64,000 nucleotides of DNA from positions 62,001 to 126,000 of the forward strand of contig NZ_PDYY01000010.1 in NCBI RefSeq assembly GCF_002743255.1. Direction: 5' to 3'. The notes under the pieces are model-generated. The model made no database searches, was not told the origin of the DNA, and was given only the letters and a program-made list of their open reading frames with translations. Position 1 is the first letter of the stretch; every line of letters begins with the position of its first letter. Origin of the DNA: Sporosarcina sp. P2 (GTDB lineage Bacteria > Bacillota > Bacilli > Bacillales_A > Planococcaceae). Made by a program: the position numbers and the translations under genes. Positions 1-9,327 of the stretch are shown piece by piece.

Positions 1-604
1 CGGCGGGATAATCAAGTGACAGCATTTCAGCGTCATTGCCTGAATCCCCTGCGAGTAAAATATTCACGCCTTTCTTAGCATATTCAAGAAGGACATATTC
101 CATTGCTTTGCCTTTACCGCTACGTTCAGGTAGTATATCCAAATCACTTCCTGAACTGTATACGATATGACAGGGAATATGATGAGTATCGAGCTTAGCT
201 TGAATAGCTTGTACGATATGTGGCTGACAGGAATCTAGGGTATAGGATATACGCTTTTGATGAGGTAAGTTCTGCCGGATTATCGAATGGAAGTCTGCAG
301 AAGCTGATAGAACGTCATTAGGTGACCACGTTTCATTTACCCATGCGGCCCATGTCCTGTCTTCTGACCAATCAGGTGCATGGTAAATTGCTGTTCCAAC
401 ATCCGTGATGAGGATATCGGGCAGTGGCAATTTTTCTTGTTTAATGAGTGAAAGCGCCGAATTTAAATGTCTGCCTGTTACATAAACGAGGGCAGGATCA
501 AACTGTTTGTCACGGTAGAATGAGAAAAGGTTATTTAATGCTGTCTGATCACCGACTAACGTATTATCCAGGTCAGTCGCCAGCAAGTACGATTTTTGTT
601 TCAT
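1..604 (-). CDS. HAD phosphatase, sucrose-6-phosphate phosphatase type (3' part missing)
   Basis: Partial gene running off the left edge; about 201 residues are visible from an ATG at 604. The N-terminal HAD motif I reads TDLDNTLVGD, and later come GSDLDILPERSGKGKA and LLAGDSGNDAEML, the pattern of sucrose-phosphate phosphatases (S6PP branch of HAD hydrolases), which remove phosphate from sucrose-6-phosphate or mannosylfructose-phosphate. It overlaps the 3' end of the upstream glycosyltransferase by about 30 bases, so the two are translationally coupled and probably act in sequence. The natural sugar cannot be read from sequence. The family call is fairly secure; the substrate is inference. 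Confidence 0.8.
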   Translation of the reverse strand, partial: MKQKSYLLATDLDNTLVGDQTALNNLFSFYRDKQFDPALVYVTGRHLNSALSLIKQEKLPLPDILITDVGTAIYHAPDWSEDRTWAAWVNETWSPNDVLSASADFHSIIRQNLPHQKRISYTLDSCQPHIVQAIQAKLDTHHIPCHIVYSSGSDLDILPERSGKGKAMEYVLLEYAKKGVNILLAGDSGNDAEMLSLDYPA

Positions 605-1790
605 TGGCAACTCCTTTGTATGCTCTTGCCATTTTGTATGCGATTACTCTCCAATCAAATTCCTCACGTGCATAAGCAGCTGCTCTCTGTCCTAGCTTTT
701 TGGTGAAATGAGGCTTATCCAATAGAGTAGACATGACTTGTGATAGTTGAAAGGGATTATTATGCTCCACGTGCAGACCTGTCATGCCATGCATTATAAT
801 GTTCTGCAGTCCCCCGACTTTTGAAGCAATAACAGGACTTCCACATGCTTGCGCTTCCGCAGCGACCATTCCGAATGATTCATAATATGACGGGACAATA
901 GTAGCGATTGAGTTAGTAAACAATCGAGCCAGTTGCTGTTGATTTTGAGGGCCCAGAAATTCCACTTTGTGATTAAAGCCTTCAATTGCCATACGAAGCT
1001 TCGGGCTCTTCGGTAAATGATTTGTAGGAGAAATACACGATTCACTGCCGCCTGCAATAATCAGCTTAGTACGGTCTGTGGAAGGACGGTCTTTTATAAA
1101 CAGTTCAAATGCCTTTAGGAGAGTGTATATACCTTTCGTTGTTTGCAATCTACCGGCAAAGGCAAAGTAAGGTGATACTACAAGTTTTGGCTTGTTCGCT
1201 TGAAACGCTTTGTCAACACCGATAGGAATAACTTTCATAGGTGCTGGATTATCTATAAATTCACGGATTAGTTGTTTTTCCGATTGAGTTGTAACTACAA
1301 TCAAATCTGCTGAAGTCAGAATCATTTTTTCAGTAAGCAAGCGGAGTGCTTCCGTGTTACCTGTTGCTTTCCGCTTCGCCATGCCCAGCGAATGATTCGT
1401 GTGAATCCAAGGAATACCCCACTTTTGCTTTATAAAAGAACCAACAAGGCCCGATAACCAATAATGAGTATGCACGACATCATAATCTTTGAAGTTAAGG
1501 GTCTTTGACATTTCATCAAAGAAGGCGGGAATCAGACGGTACATTTCATTTTTTTGCACAAAATAATGTTTTCCTGCTGCTATGCGTATGACACGGCAGG
1601 CGGTTCCGAAACGTTCAACTTGAGGTGTATCTAGACTATTCCAATGCGTGACCACATCTACCGCATACCCCTCACTCTCTAAAGCTAGAGCCAGTTGTCT
1701 AACATAATTATTTTGGCCGCCGGCTTGCTCACTGCCTAGTGGTGCTAACGGATCACCATGATCAGAAATAAACAATACTTTTCTTACCAT
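573..1790 (-). CDS. GT4 glycosyltransferase, sucrose-phosphate-synthase-like
   Basis: A 405-residue GT-B retaining glycosyltransferase of family 4. The N terminus carries the sugar-acceptor signature HGDPLAPLGSEQAGGQNNYV found in sucrose-phosphate and mannosylfructose-phosphate synthases; the donor-binding half has AGRLQTTKG and the ESFGMVAAEAQACGSPVI block. It would transfer glucose or mannose from a nucleotide sugar to fructose-6-phosphate. An in-frame ATG lies at 1850, but the ATG at 1790 is preferred because AAAGGAG lies about 11 bases upstream and family proteins start near this point. The phosphatase gene follows with a 30-base overlap. The product could serve as a compatible solute; that role is inference. 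Confidence 0.8.
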   Translation of the reverse strand: MVRKVLFISDHGDPLAPLGSEQAGGQNNYVRQLALALESEGYAVDVVTHWNSLDTPQVERFGTACRVIRIAAGKHYFVQKNEMYRLIPAFFDEMSKTLNFKDYDVVHTHYWLSGLVGSFIKQKWGIPWIHTNHSLGMAKRKATGNTEALRLLTEKMILTSADLIVVTTQSEKQLIREFIDNPAPMKVIPIGVDKAFQANKPKLVVSPYFAFAGRLQTTKGIYTLLKAFELFIKDRPSTDRTKLIIAGGSESCISPTNHLPKSPKLRMAIEGFNHKVEFLGPQNQQQLARLFTNSIATIVPSYYESFGMVAAEAQACGSPVIASKVGGLQNIIMHGMTGLHVEHNNPFQLSQVMSTLLDKPHFTKKLGQRAAAYAREEFDWRVIAYKMARAYKGVANETKIVLAGD

Positions 1791-1935
1791 GCCTTTTAAT
1801 GCTCCTTTCTTCATGCTTTTCAAACAAATAATTCTTAAAGCTCTATTCATTTACCCTGAATATCTCAAAGAGAAACATATATTGGTTTATTATGTATAAA
1901 TATAGGGGAAATGAAGGAAGTCTGGAGGTGAATGT

Positions 1936-3144
1936 ATGCAGCTAAAACAAAGCCCTGTATGGAAAACAGGATGGACATATGTTAAGATTCTGGCAGCCTA
2001 TGTAATCACTAAATTATTTTATCGAAAGAATACCGACATAATTCTGTTGATTGGCGGAAATCTTGGAGAAAAATACGAGGATAACGCTGCGGTGTTTCAT
2101 CGCTACGCTATAGATAACTTTTCGGAGCAAATGGATATTTACTGGATGTATGATCCGCAATACGATTACATAAAAAAACATGAGATTCCGAATGCTGTGC
2201 CGCTTGGCAGTTTACGTAATTATTTATTATTCTTTCGAGCGAAGTATTCCGTTCATGGTCATTCCATCATGTATGACTTGGCTCCTTATATGGATAAGTT
2301 CATCTTCTTGAATAAAAAAACCGTGATGTTGCATATCAGTCATGGTATTGAATGTTTCAAAAAGATTTTAATTCAGAAAGAAGATATCCCATTATTGGAA
2401 AGGTGTAATTACTTTAATTGTGCTTCGGAATATGAATATAATATCAAGCGCAATGAATGGGGGATACCAAAAGAAAAGTTGATTGTGACAGGTATGGCTC
2501 GTTTTGACCTGTTGCCATTCAATCGGCCTTCCTCTGAAATTAAACGTCTTTTGCTGATGTTTACTTGGAGAGAGTGGCTATTTGACCTAACTGAAGAAGA
2601 ATTTTTAGAGAGTACGTATTTTCAATCAACCGTGGAACTTCTAAATAGCGAAAAGCTACAAGAGCTCGTCCAAGAGGAGAAGCTTGAAGTGAGGGTTATC
2701 CTACACCCTTTCATGAAACGTTATGAAACATATTTCAGAAAAAATAGTTTAATTAGTGACCAGATATCTTTTTTCAGTTTCGATGAAATAGTAATTATGC
2801 GAGAATTGCATGATGCGGATCTGCTAATAACAGATTACTCCAGCATTTGCTGGGATTTTCTTTATATGAATAAACCTATTATTTTCTATACGTTCGATCA
2901 ACAAGCATTTTTGGAAAATCGAGGTTCCTATTTAGATTTGGATACAGATCTATTTGGCTATAAGGCGAATAATCAAGGAAAGGTACTCCATTATTTAGAA
3001 ACTATTATTGAAGAAAAACGATATGATAATCCTTTTTTCGGCAGAGCATCCGAATACATTGACTTTTTCGATCAGCAAAATTGTGAACGTCTAGCAAAGG
3101 CTCTTTTTCAAAAGGAGTTTGTATTGAATCAGAGAGGTCATTAA
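1936..3144 (+). CDS. CDP-glycerol:glycerophosphotransferase family protein (TagB/TagF type)
   Basis: A 402-residue protein of the teichoic acid glycerophosphotransferase family, which moves glycerol-phosphate (or a related polyol-phosphate) from a CDP donor onto a membrane-linked acceptor at the inner face of the membrane. Visible signatures are GGNLGEKYEDNA near the N terminus, HISHGIECFK mid-protein, and ADLLITDYSSICWDFLY followed by KPIIFYTFD near residues 295-325, the usual TagB/TagF C-terminal block. The start follows a good GGAGGTG. The gene is divergent from the glycosyltransferase, and no other teichoic acid genes lie nearby, so it may modify a different polymer. Donor and acceptor are not determined. 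Confidence 0.82.
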   Translation: MQLKQSPVWKTGWTYVKILAAYVITKLFYRKNTDIILLIGGNLGEKYEDNAAVFHRYAIDNFSEQMDIYWMYDPQYDYIKKHEIPNAVPLGSLRNYLLFFRAKYSVHGHSIMYDLAPYMDKFIFLNKKTVMLHISHGIECFKKILIQKEDIPLLERCNYFNCASEYEYNIKRNEWGIPKEKLIVTGMARFDLLPFNRPSSEIKRLLLMFTWREWLFDLTEEEFLESTYFQSTVELLNSEKLQELVQEEKLEVRVILHPFMKRYETYFRKNSLISDQISFFSFDEIVIMRELHDADLLITDYSSICWDFLYMNKPIIFYTFDQQAFLENRGSYLDLDTDLFGYKANNQGKVLHYLETIIEEKRYDNPFFGRASEYIDFFDQQNCERLAKALFQKEFVLNQRGH

Positions 3145-3228
3145 TAGCATTCTAAGAATGAAAAACATTTTCCTCTTGTTTCTATCGAAGCAGTACAGTA
3201 TAACTGTAATAAACAGAAGTAAAGGAAA

Positions 3229-4587
3229 ATGGGTGAAAAAGTGGAACAACGTAAAGAACAATGGTCTTCAAAGCTTGGATTTATTATGTCCTCGGCAGGT
3301 GCAGCAATTGGCCTTGGAGCAATCTGGAAATTCCCATATGTAACAGGAATGAGTGGTGGTGGCGCGTTTTTCCTATTATTCGTTATATTTACAGTTTTGA
3401 TCGGATTACCAATGTTGATTTCCGAATTCATTATTGGACGTGGTTCAGGTAGAGAAGCAATTAATGCCTACAAGAAGTTGGCGCCAGCCAGTGCATGGCC
3501 GTGGATTGGCAAGCTCGGTGTTGCTGGATGTTTTCTTTTACTATCTTTCTATAGTGTAGTTGGCGGTTGGGTATTCGTATACAGCGGGTTATCCATTGGT
3601 GGCAAGATCATTAGTGAAGGTGCTTCCTATTCGGATCAATTTGGATCGGTTGTAGGTTCGCCAATCACGACATTGATCGGTCTGTTTCTATTTACTATCA
3701 TTAACATATTAGTCGTTTCTTCCGGTGTACAAAACGGGATTGAAAAAGCGAATAAATATATGATGCCTTTATTATTTGTGTTTTTTATCATTTTAGTTAT
3801 TCGTTCATTGACGTTGCCTGGTGCAATGGAAGGTGTATCGTTCTTTCTGAAGCCTGATTTCTCTAGCATTACAAGAGAATCCGTGTTATATGCACTTGGC
3901 CAGTCTTTCTTTTCATTGGCCGTCGGATTTTCTTGTATGGTAACGTATAGTTCATATTTGAAAAAAGATGTTAGTTTAACTTCATCTGCTAGTTCCGTAG
4001 TGGGGATGAATTTATTTGTTTCATTACTAGCAGGTTTAGCTATTTTCCCAGCAGTCTTCGCGTTCGGTCAAGAACCGGCTGCAGGACCAGAATTACTATT
4101 CATGGTGTTACCGGCAGTCTTTTCACAACTTCCACTCGGGCAAGTATTCTTGGCGTTATTTTTAATCTTGTTTTTGTTTGCAACATTGACGTCCTCGTTT
4201 AGTTTGTATGAGATTATTGTGGCAGCCATGACTGCAAGTGGCAAGCGGACACGTAGGTCAGTGACTTGGTTGATTGGTGCGGTTGTTTTCATTGCCGCGA
4301 TTCCTTCTGCATTGTCTTCGAGTACGTTGTCAGGGTTCTTACTATTCGATAAGAGCATTTTTGATGCAACCGATTATCTGGTTAGTAATATTTTGCTACC
4401 AGCAGGATGTTTGCTGATCGCGTTGTTTATCGTCCACAAGATGGACCAAGTGTTGGTGCGCGATGAATTTACATTGTATAATACGCAATCCAAAGGCTTC
4501 TATCCGCTATGGCACTTTTTAATGAAGTGGGTAGTGCCATTGACTATTATTGTGGTATTCTTGAATACACTCGGGATTGTGAAATAA
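3229..4587 (+). CDS. Sodium-dependent amino acid transporter (NSS family)
   Basis: A 452-residue polytopic membrane protein of the neurotransmitter:sodium symporter family (LeuT fold). The N terminus has the diagnostic TM1 sequence SSAGAAIGLGAIWKFPYV, whose unwound region binds Na+ and the substrate amino acid, followed by GGGAF at the start of TM2. About 11-12 hydrophobic segments follow. The ATG at 3229 has AAAGG close upstream; a GTG at 3241 is an alternative. It is transcribed alone, with an intrinsic terminator about 150 bases downstream. The substrate is probably a neutral or aromatic amino acid as in bacterial relatives, but cannot be read from sequence. Confidence 0.88.
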   Translation: MGEKVEQRKEQWSSKLGFIMSSAGAAIGLGAIWKFPYVTGMSGGGAFFLLFVIFTVLIGLPMLISEFIIGRGSGREAINAYKKLAPASAWPWIGKLGVAGCFLLLSFYSVVGGWVFVYSGLSIGGKIISEGASYSDQFGSVVGSPITTLIGLFLFTIINILVVSSGVQNGIEKANKYMMPLLFVFFIILVIRSLTLPGAMEGVSFFLKPDFSSITRESVLYALGQSFFSLAVGFSCMVTYSSYLKKDVSLTSSASSVVGMNLFVSLLAGLAIFPAVFAFGQEPAAGPELLFMVLPAVFSQLPLGQVFLALFLILFLFATLTSSFSLYEIIVAAMTASGKRTRRSVTWLIGAVVFIAAIPSALSSSTLSGFLLFDKSIFDATDYLVSNILLPAGCLLIALFIVHKMDQVLVRDEFTLYNTQSKGFYPLWHFLMKWVVPLTIIVVFLNTLGIVK

Positions 4588-4742
4588 GGTAGGTACGGTA
4601 AAGAACTATTGATCCAACTAGTTCGCTAATGCAATGTATGTTCCTCGTACTCATTATAATGAAACTAACTATCATACTTTGGGAAGTTTCCTCTTCCGAA
4701 ATGAAAACCGGTCACAATAAAAATAGCATTTTGTTCTTTAAG

Positions 4743-4767
4743 ACTCTCTTCTACGAGAGTTTTTTTA
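4743..4767 (+). terminator. Intrinsic terminator after NSS transporter
   Basis: ACTCTC and GAGAGT arms around a 6-base loop, then a run of T. It follows the transporter after an otherwise empty 150-base stretch. Confidence 0.7.
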
Positions 4768-4876
4768 ATATGAAAATTAAAGATTCCTACAGGTTGATTT
4801 GACTTATTCATATCAAAATTATATAATACCTATTAAACATGTTGGAATAATATATTTTGACAGGAGTGGGTAAGAA

Positions 4877-5680
4877 ATGCAAAAAATGATCGAGATTCGT
4901 TCTGGGGAAAATAATTTATCTGGTGCATTGCATCTGCCTGAATATAGAAAAGAAACCATACCACTACTTATACTTGTTCATGGATTTGTGGGCAGTAAAG
5001 TAGGGGAGCACCGTTTGTTTGTAAAAGCTGCACGGTACTTTACGGAGCGTGGATATGGGGTATTCCGCTTCGATTTTAGCGGTTGTGGTGAAAGTGATGG
5101 GGATTATGCAGATGTAACTATAACCAATCAATTGAATGAATTACAGGATGTCATAAATTATTTAAGTTCAATCCGAGGGATAGATAAACAACGCATTACG
5201 ATAGTGGGACACAGTATGGGTGGAGCTGTTGCATCACTTACGGCAGCGAGCGATACACGAATTAAGCAATTAATTCTATGGTCTCCGGTAGGCATGCCAT
5301 ACGAAGATATTACAGGGATTCTTGGACCGAAAGCAGTTCATGAGATTGTTAGACAAGGCAGTCATGATTACCATGGGTTTATGATCAGCCAAACGTTCTT
5401 GAAAGATTTGAAAAAACATCACCCAATTGAATCTGTTCGTTCATTTACGGGGCCAACGCATATTATTCATGCAAGGGCCGACGAGCAAATTCCGAAAGAA
5501 CATGCGGCGCGATACGCTAATTCACTCAATAAACGCGTAAATGCCGAGCAAGTAGTTGAACAGTATATCGACAAAGCAGATCACACCTTTTCTGGTTATT
5601 CTTTTGAAGATGAACTATTTGAGAAAAGTTTGGCGTGGCTAAAAGGTAATTCGGCAGGAAGGTTTGTAGTGCAAAAATAA
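4877..5680 (+). CDS. Alpha/beta hydrolase (serine esterase/acylhydrolase)
   Basis: A 267-residue cytoplasmic alpha/beta hydrolase. The oxyanion motif HGFVGSK sits near residue 35, the nucleophile elbow GHSMGG places Ser113, and Asp202 (HARADEQIP) and His236 (KADHTF) complete the probable triad. The family includes cinnamoyl-ester and acylglycerol hydrolases and S33-like peptidases; the substrate is unknown. The start has AGGAGTGGG upstream. It is monocistronic, between the NSS terminator and its own strong terminator at 5691. Confidence 0.82.
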   Translation: MQKMIEIRSGENNLSGALHLPEYRKETIPLLILVHGFVGSKVGEHRLFVKAARYFTERGYGVFRFDFSGCGESDGDYADVTITNQLNELQDVINYLSSIRGIDKQRITIVGHSMGGAVASLTAASDTRIKQLILWSPVGMPYEDITGILGPKAVHEIVRQGSHDYHGFMISQTFLKDLKKHHPIESVRSFTGPTHIIHARADEQIPKEHAARYANSLNKRVNAEQVVEQYIDKADHTFSGYSFEDELFEKSLAWLKGNSAGRFVVQK

Positions 5681-5690
5681 AGTGATTGAG

Positions 5691-5728
5691 ATCTCCCGCA
5701 GAGTATAAATATAGCGGGAGATTTTTTT
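5691..5728 (+). terminator. Intrinsic terminator after hydrolase
   Basis: Perfect 9-bp stem ATCTCCCGC / GCGGGAGAT followed by seven T. Confidence 0.9.
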
Positions 5729-5871
5729 GAAATAAAATTAAGGTGACCTGATCTGTTCCCGCCGATGGTTTAGCAACTTGAATGAAACGCTCATTCAAAA
5801 TGTTCCACTCTACAATAAGTTCCAAATTTATACAAATTCAGAGCGGCGGTTCTTGAACGATAAATAATAAG

Positions 5872-6054
5872 CTATATCAGCAATGTCCACCGCCTATATT
5901 TTGAATGCAGTGCGAATCTACTCAGGTACCTAAGGAAATCAGTCCCTATGGTATCAGGAGGTTGGGACTGAAATCCTTCGTAATTTTGCGGCGCTGCATT
6001 CAAGTTATTGACGTACTTCTGATGATGTTTACTATGGTGGATTTCATTTTTCAC
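5872..6054 (-). pseudogene. Possible superoxide dismutase (Mn/Fe) N-terminal remnant
   Basis: In the 425-base gap between hydrolase and phosphodiesterase genes, the minus strand encodes EIHHSKHHQKYVNNLNAA near the start of a 60-codon frame. This matches the N-terminal metal-binding helix of Mn/Fe superoxide dismutases (HHxKHHxxYVxxLN), in which the first His ligates the metal. The rest of the frame (FQSQPPDTIGTDF...) diverges quickly and stops, so about 70 percent of a roughly 200-residue SOD is missing. A GTG start with an adjacent GGAG could be chance. Best read as a decayed or recombined fragment; nothing else supportable is seen between 5729 and 6150. Confidence 0.4.
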
Positions 6055-6152
6055 CTCCAGGAAAACGGTAAGAAACTATTCATGATTTTCTAGTTAGCAA
6101 GTTTACCTTGTTTTCATCAAGGGAATAGTTTTATAAAGCGAGGGATGTAAGC

Positions 6153-8093
6153 ATGTTTAAACCTATAAAAATCTTTTTCATTATTATTTTATCTAGCATG
6201 ACCGTTACTACAACTCATTCAACTGGAAAAGCCGCTGAGACAACTGGCACAATTAGTGTCGTGTCATTTGACGGCTTGGGATATGGGGATGCACAACGTT
6301 ACATAGCTAAAGGAATCATGCCCAATTTAGAAGAATTTCAGCAACAGGCAGCCTACGCCACAGATTTTGTTACCATTACACCATCATTGACGGCACCATC
6401 ACATGCAGCAATGTCTACTGGTGCTGAACCTTCAAAGACAGGTATTGTCAGTAATCAGTTCCATTCATCGGGAGAAAAAGTGAAAGATGACCAAAGTGGA
6501 TTTTCACAGACGTTAGGTGTTACGCCTATATGGAAAGAGGCAAGAAATCAAGGGAAGGTCACAGCAACCGTCTCCTTTCCCGACTCGAATCCGGATAACG
6601 CATCTGCTGCTACGTACGCTGTTTATTCTGGTGGAACCTTAGCAGAATCGAAACTTCATGACTTGGAGTTTTCAGAGATTAAGGATGGACGCGTTGAACA
6701 AATAAATGCAAGAACTTCCAAGGTAGAAGAAGCAGTTATTTCATTGGATATAAAAAACTCCCCTACTCAAAAGTTATACATTTTGCGAACAGATGAAAAA
6801 GAATCGAACTATTATATTTCCATGGATAGAAAGAAGTTAGGCGAAGAAGTATCACCCAATGATTGGATGGCTGTCGCGCTGAACTTACATAATCTCGATA
6901 GCGCAGGATTTTATGTGAAACTAAAAGGAGATCCTGAGAACAAAGAAGAACTTCAGCTATTTCAAGGTACTGTAATGGGCGGACTATACAAAGGACCTGG
7001 TCAATTTACAGATAAGATTCAATCTGAATTCGGATTTTACCCAGCACCTGATGAAATTGATGCGTTCAAAAATGGGGATATAACGAGGAAGGAATATGAA
7101 CAAGTTGGCGAACGATTTGCGAATTGGGTGACGGATGTTAGCTTTTATATTAAGGAGCATTATCAGCCCGATCTGCTATTTTACTATTACTCCCTGGTAG
7201 ATAATGAATTACATGAATTCCTATTAAGAGAACCCGCACAACCTGGATATCAATTAGCGAATGTTTTGGAAAAAGAGGCATATGTCAGCTGGGCGTTTGG
7301 CCAAGCAGATCGAGCAATCGGTCGAATTAAAAACAATCTTAATGATGACGACCACTTATTGATTGTTTCCGATCATGGGTTGGAACCAATTCATACCAGA
7401 CTTTCGCCGAATAAGGAATTGGAAAAGGCAGGACTACTTGTAAAAGATAAAAAGGGAAATATAGATGCATCTAAAACCAAAGCTTATGCAGAAGCGAGTG
7501 GAACGATCGCTCATGTCTATGTAAATTTGAAAGGCAGAGAGAAAAAAGGAATTGTGAAAAAAGAAGAATATGAACAGGTGAGGAATGAAATTGTATCGAC
7601 CTTTACTAATAGGACCGTTTTTACTAGCCTAACCCAAGATCCGGAAAAGGTAGCACAACCTATTTTACGTTGGCTTACTAGTAAAAGTAAAAACGTTGAA
7701 AAGGTTTATATGTATCCGACTTTGTCTGTATTATCTAGCGAAGAGCAGTCACAAGTGTATCCATATGAGACTATTTGGACAGGCGACTCAGAAGGGTATT
7801 CTGAGTTAAATAATAATAATAGTGGAGACGTGTTTTTATCTGCAGCTCCTGGATTTTTAATGGGGAAAGACGCAAAAGTTGCTGTCGAACCAACGCAGGA
7901 ATTAGGGAGTCATGGCGGAAATCCTGAGCGCTTGCAATTACGGCCAATTTTATATGCGTCGGGACCTATGATTCCACCGGGGGAAATGAACAAAAGAATT
8001 ACGATGACAGATATTGCTCCAAGTGTATATGAGTTATTGGACTTGCAAATTCCTAATTTTGTAGATGGAGAAGCCATTTGGTTAAGGGAATAG
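6153..8093 (+). CDS. Secreted alkaline-phosphatase-superfamily phosphodiesterase
   Basis: A 646-residue protein with an N-terminal signal sequence (basic MFKPIK then a hydrophobic stretch to about residue 24) and a type I phosphodiesterase/nucleotide pyrophosphatase domain. Metal and nucleophile signatures are VVSFDGLGYGD (Asp40), TPSLTAPSHAAMSTG (nucleophile Thr80), LLIVSDHGLEP and a late GSHGGNPER. Proteins of this type hydrolyse phosphodiester bonds outside the cell. The start has GAGGGATG upstream. It is a single gene with a terminator at 8144. The substrate (nucleotide, phosphonate or lipid headgroup) is not determined. Confidence 0.83.
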   Translation: MFKPIKIFFIIILSSMTVTTTHSTGKAAETTGTISVVSFDGLGYGDAQRYIAKGIMPNLEEFQQQAAYATDFVTITPSLTAPSHAAMSTGAEPSKTGIVSNQFHSSGEKVKDDQSGFSQTLGVTPIWKEARNQGKVTATVSFPDSNPDNASAATYAVYSGGTLAESKLHDLEFSEIKDGRVEQINARTSKVEEAVISLDIKNSPTQKLYILRTDEKESNYYISMDRKKLGEEVSPNDWMAVALNLHNLDSAGFYVKLKGDPENKEELQLFQGTVMGGLYKGPGQFTDKIQSEFGFYPAPDEIDAFKNGDITRKEYEQVGERFANWVTDVSFYIKEHYQPDLLFYYYSLVDNELHEFLLREPAQPGYQLANVLEKEAYVSWAFGQADRAIGRIKNNLNDDDHLLIVSDHGLEPIHTRLSPNKELEKAGLLVKDKKGNIDASKTKAYAEASGTIAHVYVNLKGREKKGIVKKEEYEQVRNEIVSTFTNRTVFTSLTQDPEKVAQPILRWLTSKSKNVEKVYMYPTLSVLSSEEQSQVYPYETIWTGDSEGYSELNNNNSGDVFLSAAPGFLMGKDAKVAVEPTQELGSHGGNPERLQLRPILYASGPMIPPGEMNKRITMTDIAPSVYELLDLQIPNFVDGEAIWLRE

Positions 8094-8143
8094 TTATATA
8101 GGTGAAATGAAAAGTATAATATTTTGATGCATATTGTTTTTCA

Positions 8144-8183
8144 GGAAGTGCGTAGGTAGAACATTACCTATCGCACTTCTTTT
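8144..8183 (+). terminator. Intrinsic terminator after phosphodiesterase
   Basis: Long stem GAAGTGCG-TAGGTA with TACCTA-CGCACTTC separated by a short loop, then TTTTG. Confidence 0.85.
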
Positions 8184-8230
8184 GTTATTAACAGAAGTCT
8201 CTTAACATATTACTTTATTAAAAAAGCATC

Positions 8231-8258
8231 TTGCGTTTAATCAGAATAAAAGTATAAT
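8231..8258 (+). promoter_or_regulatory. Sigma-A promoter of the oligopeptide ABC operon
   Basis: TTGCGT and TATAAT separated by 16 bases, ending 43 bases before the first start codon. No operator is obvious. Confidence 0.65.
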
Positions 8259-8301
8259 AGTGATTAATTGGTTATTTCAGAAAATGGAAAAAGGTGAGCA
8301 A

Positions 8302-9327
8302 ATGAAAGAAAGAAGGAAATTACTTGAAGTGAATGATTTGCAAACGACCTTTTTCACGGATTCAGGAGAAATTCCAGCGGTAGATCATGTGGACTTTTAT
8401 GTAAGAGAAGGGGAAGTCTTAGGGATCGTTGGAGAGTCAGGTTGCGGAAAGAGTGTCACCTCTTTATCTATCATGCAGTTAATACCAAGTCCACCAGGGA
8501 AAATCACCGGAGGGGAAATCCTTTTTGAAGGTCAGGATCTCCTGAAAAAAACAGAGAAGGAAATGAGAGAGATTCGTGGGAACGACGTCGCGATGATTTT
8601 TCAAGAGCCTATGACTTCTTTGAATCCGCTATTCACTATTGGCAATCAGATGTCTGAAGCCATTTCACTTCATCAGAAAAAGTGGTCGAAAAAGCAAATT
8701 AAGGAACGGGCAATCGAAATGTTGAAATTAGTCGGACTACCCCGCTCTGAAGAAATTATGAAAGAATATCCTCATCAGTTATCTGGTGGTATGCGACAAC
8801 GTGTCATGATTGCAATGGCGCTTGTATGCGATCCGAAAGTCCTCATTGCGGATGAACCTACAACAGCACTTGATGTAACTATTCAAGCACAAATTCTCAA
8901 ATTGATGCGAGAGTTAAACGAGCGCATGAATACAGCAATTTTACTCATTACACATGACCTAGGAGTAGTGGCTGAAACCTGTGAACGCGTCGTAGTCATG
9001 TATGCAGGACAAGTCATTGAAGAAGCAGCGACAGAAGTGATTTTTAAGAATCCTTGTCACCCATATACACGAGGATTGATTCAATCCGTGCCGGATATGC
9101 GCAATAAAAAAGATCGTCTCTATTCGATTCAAGGTAACGTACCAAAACCAGGATCTATTGAAAAGGGATGTAGATTTGCAGCGAGATGTGAAAGCGCTTT
9201 CTCGAGATGCTGGACAGAAACACCAGAATTGTACCGAAACTCCGACAATCATCAAACAAGATGCTTCTTATATGACGAACGAGAAGGAGTGATAAGTGCA
9301 AATGAACAAACCATTGCTAAGAGTTGA
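8302..9327 (+). CDS. Oligopeptide ABC transporter ATPase (OppD/DppD type)
   Basis: A 341-residue ABC ATPase that energises peptide import. Walker A is GESGCGKS, the signature is LSGGMRQR, and Walker B ends [11 protein letters not shown]; the C-terminal oligopeptide/dipeptide extension contains the Cys-rich CRFAARC region typical of OppD/DppD. An upstream in-frame ATG exists at 8260, but the ATG at 8302 has AAAAGGTG at proper spacing and matches the family N terminus. It is first in the operon and its 3' end overlaps the OppF-type gene by about 30 bases. The peptide class cannot be told from the ATPase. Confidence 0.92.
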   Translation: MKERRKLLEVNDLQTTFFTDSGEIPAVDHVDFYVREGEVLGIVGESGCGKSVTSLSIMQLIPSPPGKITGGEILFEGQDLLKKTEKEMREIRGNDVAMIFQEPMTSLNPLFTIGNQMSEAISLHQKKWSKKQIKERAIEMLKLVGLPRSEEIMKEYPHQLSGGMRQRVMIAMALVCDPKVLIADEPTTALDVTIQAQILKLMRELNERMNTAILLITHDLGVVAETCERVVVMYAGQVIEEAATEVIFKNPCHPYTRGLIQSVPDMRNKKDRLYSIQGNVPKPGSIEKGCRFAARCESAFSRCWTETPELYRNSDNHQTRCFLYDEREGVISANEQTIAKS

